Below are positions 1 to 4,650 of a DNA stretch of 15,312 bases, piece after piece (position 1 is the stretch's first letter; each line of letters begins with the position of its first letter). The notes under the pieces were generated by a model that ran no database searches, was not told the origin of the DNA, and worked only from the letters and a program-made list of their open reading frames with translations. Source of the DNA: Micrococcales bacterium. Its GTDB lineage: Bacteria > Actinomycetota > Actinomycetes > Actinomycetales > Dermatophilaceae. Made by a program: the position numbers and the translations under genes. Location: the NCBI GenBank assembly GCA_030452775.1, contig JAKDLQ010000025.1, forward strand, positions 1-15,312, read 5' to 3'.

Positions 1-276
1 CGGCTCGTTGATCCAGATCTCCTCGACCGTCGGATCATCGAAGTACTGCTGCAGGGGGCCGTACCCGGCCACCACGGACAAGATCGAGCTGACCGCATTG
101 CCGGGATCGCCCAGCGCCGGGAGCCCGCCATGAAGGGAGCGTTCGTCGTAATCGCGCACCGCGTCCTGGATGAGCCGGCGAACCTCGACGCGATCGCGTG
201 ACGGGTCGAGGCCGGAGCGGCGGATCAGCTCCCGGACCTCGCCCTCGACCTGGCGCACGCCAGCGTGTGTCGTCAC
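1..276 (-). CDS. CpaF/TadA-type secretion ATPase, N-terminal part (runs off the left edge)
   Basis: First 92 codons of a protein of the CpaF/TadA branch of the type II/IV secretion ATPase superfamily. These hexameric cytoplasmic ATPases power assembly of Flp/Tad pili or related secretion machines. The diagnostic stretch is at residues 71-92, GYGPLQQYFDDPTVEEIWIN followed by EP, matching the family pattern GPL..yl.DptVeEIwINgP just before the ATPase core. Residues 10-50 are a charged helical N-terminal domain (VRELIRRSGLDP, RDRVEVRRLIQDAVRDYDE). The GTG start at 274-276 has AAGGAG four bases upstream, which decides it. The Walker A and B motifs would lie outside the window, so activity cannot be judged. 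It has its own upstream region and does not overlap rsmB. Family assignment is good; whether it serves a pilus (with tadB/tadC and pilin genes) or another secretion apparatus cannot be seen here. Confidence 0.85.
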   Translation of the reverse strand, partial: MTTHAGVRQVEGEVRELIRRSGLDPSRDRVEVRRLIQDAVRDYDERSLHGGLPALGDPGNAVSSILSVVAGYGPLQQYFDDPTVEEIWINEP

Positions 277-280
277 TCGT

Positions 281-286
281 CTCCTT
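281..286 (-). promoter_or_regulatory. Ribosome binding site of the CpaF/TadA-like gene
   Basis: AAGGAG on the minus strand, separated by ACGA from the GTG at 276-274. This is one of the best Shine-Dalgarno matches in the window and fixes the start of the left-edge gene. Confidence 0.75.
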
Positions 287-377
287 GTCGGTCGGCTCTC
301 GGTCGCCCTGGCCCCGGAGCATCCTGCCCTGAGCAGCGCCCTTCCGTCACATCGAGGCTAGCGCGAATAGTGTCTAA

Positions 378-397
378 TTCGATCAAACAGAATCGAA
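378..397. promoter_or_regulatory. AT-rich inverted repeat, candidate operator/promoter region upstream of the CpaF/TadA-like gene
   Basis: TTCGAT and ATCGAA form a perfect 6-bp inverted repeat around an 8-bp spacer. It lies about 100 bp upstream of the GTG at 276, in one of the few AT-rich patches of the window (361-420). The arms resemble half of an actinobacterial SOS box, but the spacing and the CAAACAGA centre do not fit one, so no regulator is named. I could not place a convincing -35/-10 pair here. The 177-bp gap 277-453 otherwise shows only the neighbouring DnaA-box-like site. Confidence 0.35.
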
Positions 398-398
398 C

Positions 399-407
399 TG
401 TGGATAA
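399..407 (-). other. DnaA-box-like nonamer
   Basis: The minus strand reads TTATCCACA, a perfect match to the classical DnaA box. It sits two bases from the inverted repeat at 378-397 and upstream of the CpaF/TadA-like gene. A lone box is not an origin and may be chance. Confidence 0.3.
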
Positions 408-453
408 CTCACGATGATCAGGCCGACGTGATCCCCCAGTACCCGATCGATGA

Positions 454-1971
454 TCACCGGGCCCGCAAAAGGGCCAAGAACATGGCATCGGTGCCGTGCA
501 CGTGCGGCCACAGCTGAACGAACGGCCCCGGACCGAGCGAGTCGACAGGCTCGCCCCGAGCATCGACGAACAGCGGCCGTGCGTCGAGGAGCTCGACGTC
601 GTCGCGCTTCCTCATGACGTCCTCGACGACGAAGCGGGTCTCGTTGAGATGTGGGCTGCACGTGGCGTAGGCGATCAGCCCGCCGCGCGCCGTCGCCGTG
701 ATGCCCGATCCGAGCAACTCCCGTTGCAGGCTCGCCAGCGCAGGCACGTCGCCTGGGCTGCGCCGCCAGCGGGCCTCGGGGCGACGTCGCAGCGCACCAA
801 GGCCGGTGCAGGGGGCATCGATAAGGACGCGGCTGTAGGCACCGGGATCGGCATCCCCAATGTCGCGAGCATCGCCGGTCCGCACCTCGACCAGCGAGGT
901 TACCTCATCCGCGAGGTCTCCGACCGCTCTGAGGGTCTGGCGGACGAGATCCGCTCGATGCGTCGAGATGTCGTTGGCGACGAACGGGATCCGTCGCCCC
1001 ACGGCGATGGCCGCGAGCAGCGCGGCCTTCCCGCCGGGGCCCGCGCAGAGGTCGAGCCAGCGCTCCCGTTCCTGCGCCGCGCCTTCGACGACCGCGTCGG
1101 CGAGGGCGAGCGCGACCAATTGCGACCCTTCGTCCTGCACGGCGGCGCGGCCCTCACGAATGGCATCGATCGCGCCGGGGTCTCCCTCATCGAGGATGGC
1201 GCCGACACGGCTCGTCGTCGACGCCTGGGCTCCCGCCTGGATCAGCTCCTCGACGCTGCAGAGTCCGGGCCGGGCGACGAGCGAGACCTTCGCCGGGGTG
1301 TTGTCCGCCTCGAGGAGCGCTTCGAGCTGCGCGTCGACGTCCTGGGCGGTGGCTGCGCCGTGCCCGATGAGGGCCGCGCGCAGCGCCTTCGTGATCCAGA
1401 GCGGGTGCGACGTGCGCACAGCCATCGCTTCGATCGGGTCTGCCGCGGTCGCGGTGACGATCTCGATCCACTCATCGGGCTGCCGCTCGCTGATCCGCCG
1501 CATGATGGCGTTGACGAAGCCGGCAGCCCCGGCCCCGTTGACCTGGCGGGCGAGAGCCACCGTCTCATCCACTGCCGCGTGTGTGGGCACTCTCATGCCG
1601 AGCAACTGGTGCGCTCCGAGCCGGATCGTGTCGAGCACACGGGAGTCGATAGCAGCGACCGGACGGTCCGCCGCCACGGCAGTGATGGCGTCATAGAGCC
1701 CCGACATCCGGGTGGCGCCGTAGACGAGCTCGGTCGCGAAGGCGGCATCCCGGCCACGGATCCGCTTCTCCCGCAGAAGTCGCGGCAGGGCGAGATTGCC
1801 GTAGGCGCCGTCGCTGATCTCGCGCATGCCCGTGTAGGCGGTGAGCCGAGCGGGGTCCGTGCGGCGAGCCCGTTCCGCCGGTCGCTGGGTCGAGCGATGG
1901 TGAGCGGAGCGTCGCCGGGCCCCGGGACGCTGATGTCCGTCGCGGCCGCGGCTACCTGCGTTGTCACTCAT
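454..1971 (-). CDS. rsmB: 16S rRNA (cytosine(967)-C(5))-methyltransferase RsmB
   Basis: Transfers a methyl group from SAM to C5 of C967 (E. coli numbering) of 16S rRNA during small-subunit maturation. The product has 505 residues. Residues 1-40 are a basic, probably disordered extension common in actinobacterial homologues. Residues about 41-200 form the NusB-like RNA-binding domain (ALPRLLREKRIRGRDAAFATE). The Rossmann methyltransferase domain follows, with SAM motif DLCAGPGGK at 307-315. Both catalytic cysteines of the RsmB/Nop2 family are present: C388 in DAPCTG and C438 in YATCSP. The ATG overlaps the end of fmt by 8 nt (ATGAGTGA), so translation is probably coupled and the two genes share a transcript; the upstream GGGTGGG is a weak ribosome site. 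An internal start nearer residue 49 cannot be excluded. No clear terminator follows. Confidence 0.95.
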   Translation of the reverse strand: MSDNAGSRGRDGHQRPGARRRSAHHRSTQRPAERARRTDPARLTAYTGMREISDGAYGNLALPRLLREKRIRGRDAAFATELVYGATRMSGLYDAITAVAADRPVAAIDSRVLDTIRLGAHQLLGMRVPTHAAVDETVALARQVNGAGAAGFVNAIMRRISERQPDEWIEIVTATAADPIEAMAVRTSHPLWITKALRAALIGHGAATAQDVDAQLEALLEADNTPAKVSLVARPGLCSVEELIQAGAQASTTSRVGAILDEGDPGAIDAIREGRAAVQDEGSQLVALALADAVVEGAAQERERWLDLCAGPGGKAALLAAIAVGRRIPFVANDISTHRADLVRQTLRAVGDLADEVTSLVEVRTGDARDIGDADPGAYSRVLIDAPCTGLGALRRRPEARWRRSPGDVPALASLQRELLGSGITATARGGLIAYATCSPHLNETRFVVEDVMRKRDDVELLDARPLFVDARGEPVDSLGPGPFVQLWPHVHGTDAMFLALLRAR

Positions 1972-2911
1972 CGCCCACCCGCTCCCCGGACTCGGTCCGC
2001 ATCCCGCGGGCCCAGTCCGGCGCCGGCATCGGCTTCTTGCCCGACCCTTGGACCGCGCTCAGCTGGACCGGCAGCGTGCCGGTGCCGACGAAGACGTCGC
2101 GCTTGGTCACGAGCAGCGTCCCGGCCGATGGACGGCCGTGCTCGGGGACGCGGTCCGAGCCGGACGGCACGAGGGGCGCGATCTTGAGCCGCGCGCCGCG
2201 AAAGGTCGTCCACGCCCCCGGTGCGGGCGTGCAGCCGCGCACCAGGCGATCGATCGCCATCGCGGGTCTCGTCCAGTCGATGCGAGCGTCCTCGACCTCG
2301 ATCCTCGGCGCCAGCGACACCCCGTCTGCCGGCTGCGGCTTGGCGATGAGTTCGCCGCTCTCGATACCGTCCAGGGTGGCGACGAGCAGTCCGGCACCGG
2401 CCTGGGCAAGGCGATCCAACAACTCCCCGGCAGTGTCACTCGGCCGGATCGTCTCGGTCATCACGCCGTAGACAGGACCGGTGTCGAGGCGACGTTCGAG
2501 CCGGAAGGTCGTGGCGCCGGTCACCTCGTCGCCGGCCATGATCGCGTGCTGCACCGGCGCTGCGCCTCGCCAGGCCGGCAGCAGCGAGAAGTGCAGGTTG
2601 ACCCATCCGTGCCTGGGGATGGTCAAGGCCTCGGGGCTCACGAGATTGCCGTAGGCGACGACGGGGCACGCGTCGGGCGCCAGTTCCTCCAGTGCCGCGA
2701 GGATATCGGGCTCGTGCATCGAGGAGGGCGTCAGGATGGGCACGCCGAACTCCTGGGCGCGCACGGCGACCGGCGAGGGCTCGAGACGCCGCCCCCGGCC
2801 GGCGGGCGCCGCGGGCCGGGTGATCACGCCGACGAGCTCATGACCCGAGGAGGCGATCGCGTCGAGGCTGGGCAGGGCCACGGCGGGGGTGCCGGCGAAG
2901 ACGACGCGCAC
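1964..2911 (-). CDS. fmt: Methionyl-tRNA formyltransferase
   Basis: Formylates initiator Met-tRNA using 10-formyl-tetrahydrofolate. From the GTG at 2911-2909 the product has 315 residues, the same length as E. coli Fmt, and begins VRVVFAGTP, the usual Fmt opening. The N-terminal Rossmann formyltransferase domain carries N105 and H107 in NLHFSLLPAWRGAAPVQ and D143 in RLDTGPVY, the family's Asn-His-Asp catalytic set. The C-terminal OB-like tRNA-binding domain starts near residue 200. An in-frame GTG at 2941 would add ten residues but lacks a ribosome site, while GGGGG lies seven bases before 2911. The start is one base after the stop of a 16-codon ORF (2913-2963), suggesting termination-reinitiation. 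The 3' end overlaps rsmB by 8 nt. Confidence 0.95.
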   Translation of the reverse strand: MRVVFAGTPAVALPSLDAIASSGHELVGVITRPAAPAGRGRRLEPSPVAVRAQEFGVPILTPSSMHEPDILAALEELAPDACPVVAYGNLVSPEALTIPRHGWVNLHFSLLPAWRGAAPVQHAIMAGDEVTGATTFRLERRLDTGPVYGVMTETIRPSDTAGELLDRLAQAGAGLLVATLDGIESGELIAKPQPADGVSLAPRIEVEDARIDWTRPAMAIDRLVRGCTPAPGAWTTFRGARLKIAPLVPSGSDRVPEHGRPSAGTLLVTKRDVFVGTGTLPVQLSAVQGSGKKPMPAPDWARGMRTESGERVGDE

Positions 2912-2912
2912 G

Positions 2913-2963
2913 TCAACGCCCCCGACCCGGGGTCGGGTCACCGAAGAGGTGGATAGCCTTCAT
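2913..2963 (-). pseudogene. 16-codon ORF resembling the N-terminus of peptide deformylase; def relic or leader of fmt
   Basis: An ATG at 2961-2963 opens a reading frame for MKAIHLFGDPTPGRGR, ending in TGA at 2913-2915. One base later comes the GTG of fmt. Actinobacterial peptide deformylases usually begin with a few residues and then IRLFGDPVLRTPA, so AIHLFGDP matches the first ten codons of def and similarity then stops. def commonly lies directly upstream of fmt, because the two enzymes add and remove the formyl group, so a deletion that kept only the first codons would explain both sequence and place. No good ribosome site is visible (AAGGA lies 14 bases upstream). It could instead be chance, or a functional leader peptide coupling translation into fmt. 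Confidence 0.4.
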
Positions 2964-3129
2964 CGACAGGAGGTCGGTCCTTGAGGTGTACGTCGGGGCG
3001 GGTCGTGCGGTGGCCAGTCTAGGTCGTGCAAAGCAGCGCCGGCTCCGGCCGCCACGGTTGCAAGGATTCGCACGCCGGGCACCCCGGGCGAGGGCTCCGG
3101 CCAGCCGCGGGTGGCGTCCCCCTCCGGAT

Positions 3130-3179
3130 TCGAGTGGCCCCCTCCTCCACAGGGGCATGTGGACGACGGGGCCACTCGA
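3130..3179. repeat. Long nested inverted repeat (REP-like hairpin), possible terminator
   Basis: TCGAGTGGCCCC (3130-3141) and GGGGCCACTCGA (3168-3179) are perfect 12-bp inverted arms. Inside the loop TCCACA (3146-3151) and TGTGGA (3158-3163) form a second stem, so the transcript can fold into a long nested hairpin. It lies about 33 bp after the stop of the enoyl-reductase-like gene and could end or attenuate its transcript, although no T-run follows. The same CACTCGAGTG core recurs in the tandem copies next to it. Confidence 0.7.
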
Positions 3180-3205
3180 GTGCGGGGTGCCACTCGAGTG
3201 CGGGG
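3171..3205. repeat. Tandem pair of a 17-bp palindrome-bearing unit
   Basis: GCCACTCGAGTGCGGGG occurs at 3171-3187 and again at 3189-3205, one base apart. Each copy contains the 10-bp palindrome CACTCGAGTG, and the first shares its palindrome with the right arm of the hairpin at 3130-3179. The array ends six bases from the stop codon of the upstream gene (3212-3214). The rest of the gap, 2964-3129, shows no gene I can support; minus-strand TAGACT at 3021-3016 is a possible -10 but has no matching -35. Confidence 0.75.
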
Positions 3206-3211
3206 GGCTGG

Positions 3212-4549
3212 TCAGTCGGGCATCGGGGCGACCTCGAACGTGAACCCCTGGGCACGGAGCCGCTCGACCAGGACGTCGCCCATCGCGGTGGCCGGAGTCA
3301 GCACGCCGGATCGGCCGGGCAGTCGGTCCCCGTCGAGAGCCAGGCACAGGGCGCTCTGGCCCAGCATGATGGCCGTGCCGCTGTATCCGGGGTCGTAGTC
3401 GGCGCCGACTGTCGTGCGGTACCTCGCGCCGGTCGTCGTCGTCGTGCGGATCTCGAAGTGGAAGCGGCCGGCCGCGCGGCTTGCGGGGCTCGGGCCCTCG
3501 CCCGGCTTCATGAGGAATCGGTCGAGCACCGCGCGGGTCGGACCGAAGGAGAGTCCGGCTACGGCCCCCGTCGTTGCGATCGTCGTGGCTGCGGCGAGGA
3601 GCGGCGAGATCGGGCTCGAGCCGAAGTCGGTCACCTCGCGGTAGCGAAAGTCCCGGCCGTAGGACCAGTCGGTCAGCGTGTTGGACAACCGCACGATCCG
3701 GGTGTTGAACGAGGCCATGAGGAAGGGCCCGGTCCACCGCCTCGTCTCGGCATCGCGCTCGATCGGCAGGATCGTGCGAAGTGCCCCGCGCAGACCACCG
3801 GGCCGTCGCCGTCCGGATGGTGGCTCCTCCCCGCGCCGGGGGCTCAGGCCATAGGGATCACGGATGACCCGGCGCGCGCTGGCATCGGAGCGTGCGGCGA
3901 TGGCCTGCTGGCGACCGGAGTCGATGGTCCCGCCCGAGATACCGCCCTTTGCCGATTTCACCGCGAGCAGGGTCTCTCCGAGCGTTCCAGCGCCGTCGGC
4001 TGCGGCACGCTCGGCGGTCACGAGCACGCCGAGGTCCGAGGGGATGGAGTCGAAGCCGCAGGCGTGGACGATCTTGGCACCGGTCACGGCGGCGCGCTCG
4101 GCGACCTGCTCCTGGGACCAGCGGACGAACAGCACCTCACCGGTCAGGTCCGCGTAGTGGGTGCCCGCGTCGGCGCAGGCCTGCACGACCTCCTTGCCGT
4201 AGACGGCGAAGGGCCCCACCGTCGTGGCCAATACCATGGCCCGACCTGCGAGTGCCCGCACAGCCGGGGCATCGGTGGCGTCCACCGTGACGAGCGCCCA
4301 GTCCCGGGCCGTCGGGCCGAGCTCGGCGCGGAGCGCTTCGAGTCGCGGCTGGGAGCGGCCGGCCAGCGCGATACGCAGACCGGGCGTGCCGCCCTTCCCG
4401 GCCTGCTCGCCCTTCCCGGCCTGCTCGCCCTTTCCGGCCTGCTCGGCCTTCCCGGCCTGCCCGGCATGCTCGGCGAGGTGGGCGGCGGTGAGCGCCCCGA
4501 CGAAGCCGGTTGCGCCGAACAGGACGATGTCGAACTCGCGTGCGGTCAT
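3212..4549 (-). CDS. Trans-acting enoyl-reductase-like / saccharopine dehydrogenase NADP-binding domain protein
   Basis: A 445-residue protein of the family of mycobacterial Rv2449c/Rv2953 (the latter a trans-acting enoyl reductase of lipid synthesis) and animal SCCPDH. The N-terminal Rossmann fold shows GATGFVG at 12-18 and the second-strand motif ALAGRS at 61-66. Family landmarks follow in order: VGPFAVYGKEVVQACADAGT then HYADLTGE (111-138), HACGFDSIPSDLG (162-174), KGGISGGTIDS (201-211) and DYDPGYSGTAIMLGQSAL (384-401). Residues about 310-335 are hydrophobic and may contact membrane or lipid. The substrate is unknown; a reductase role in lipid metabolism is inferred from homologues. Unusually, residues about 29-54 are an in-frame minisatellite (EQAGKG repeats) between the first helix and second strand. 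The ATG overlaps the stop of the small acidic ORF (ATGA), and an in-frame stop lies a few codons upstream. Confidence 0.88.
   Translation of the reverse strand: MTAREFDIVLFGATGFVGALTAAHLAEHAGQAGKAEQAGKGEQAGKGEQAGKGGTPGLRIALAGRSQPRLEALRAELGPTARDWALVTVDATDAPAVRALAGRAMVLATTVGPFAVYGKEVVQACADAGTHYADLTGEVLFVRWSQEQVAERAAVTGAKIVHACGFDSIPSDLGVLVTAERAAADGAGTLGETLLAVKSAKGGISGGTIDSGRQQAIAARSDASARRVIRDPYGLSPRRGEEPPSGRRRPGGLRGALRTILPIERDAETRRWTGPFLMASFNTRIVRLSNTLTDWSYGRDFRYREVTDFGSSPISPLLAAATTIATTGAVAGLSFGPTRAVLDRFLMKPGEGPSPASRAAGRFHFEIRTTTTTGARYRTTVGADYDPGYSGTAIMLGQSALCLALDGDRLPGRSGVLTPATAMGDVLVERLRAQGFTFEVAPMPD
4391..4462. repeat. 18-bp minisatellite, four copies, inside the enoyl-reductase-like gene
   Basis: The plus-strand unit GCCCTTCCCGGCCTGCTC stands exactly at 4391-4408 and 4409-4426, with one mismatch at 4427-4444 and two at 4445-4462; a degraded fifth copy follows. 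Read on the minus strand it encodes a six-residue unit, EQAGKG, so copy-number change would not shift the frame. It lies in a surface loop position of the Rossmann fold. Confidence 0.9.
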
Positions 4550-4650
4550 CGGCCCACTCTGTCATCCGTCGCCGCGTCATCCGTCGCCGCGTCGTCGGTT
4601 GCGGCGTCAAATGTTGCCGCGTCATCGAGCCCTGCGGGCGGGCCGCTCAC
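4546..4650 (-). CDS. Candidate small acidic repeat protein, 34 residues
   Basis: A GTG at 4648-4650 overlaps the priA stop by four bases (GTGA) and opens 34 codons ending in a TGA at 4546-4548, which overlaps the next gene's ATG by four bases (ATGA). The product begins VSGPPAGLDDAAT and continues with DAATD repeats, giving nine aspartates and no lysine, with a short basic tail, RVGR. The 15-bp repeat keeps the frame. Four-base overlaps at both ends are typical of coupled genes and hard to get by chance, so I favour real translation, although the ribosome site is weak (CGAGAG upstream). It resembles no family I know and carries no signal peptide or membrane segment. It may merely be repeat-derived spacer DNA that keeps ribosomes moving to the next gene. 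Confidence 0.4.
   Translation of the reverse strand: MSGPPAGLDDAATFDAATDDAATDDAATDDRVGR
4561..4620. repeat. 15-bp tandem repeat between priA and the enoyl-reductase-like gene
   Basis: GTCATCCGTCGCCGC is perfect at 4561-4575 and 4576-4590, then diverged at 4591-4605 (GTCGTCGGTTGCGGC) and 4606-4620 (GTCAAATGTTGCCGC), with a partial fifth copy beginning at 4621. It fills most of the 97 bp between the priA stop and the next start. In the candidate small ORF it encodes a five-residue acidic unit. Confidence 0.85.

Noticed and set aside
378..397. LexA (SOS) box
   Set aside because: The half-sites resemble TCGAAC/GTTCGA, but the spacing and inner bases do not match.
460..475. Hairpin GGCCC-GCAAAA-GGGCC at the rsmB 3' end as a terminator
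   Set aside because: The stem is only five pairs, lies inside the coding sequence and has no T-run after it.
496..2187. Plus-strand open frame of 563 codons opposite rsmB and fmt
   Set aside because: Antisense shadow; both minus-strand proteins have complete catalytic motifs.
3130..3205. CRISPR array
   Set aside because: The palindromic units abut each other without unique spacers and no cas gene is present.
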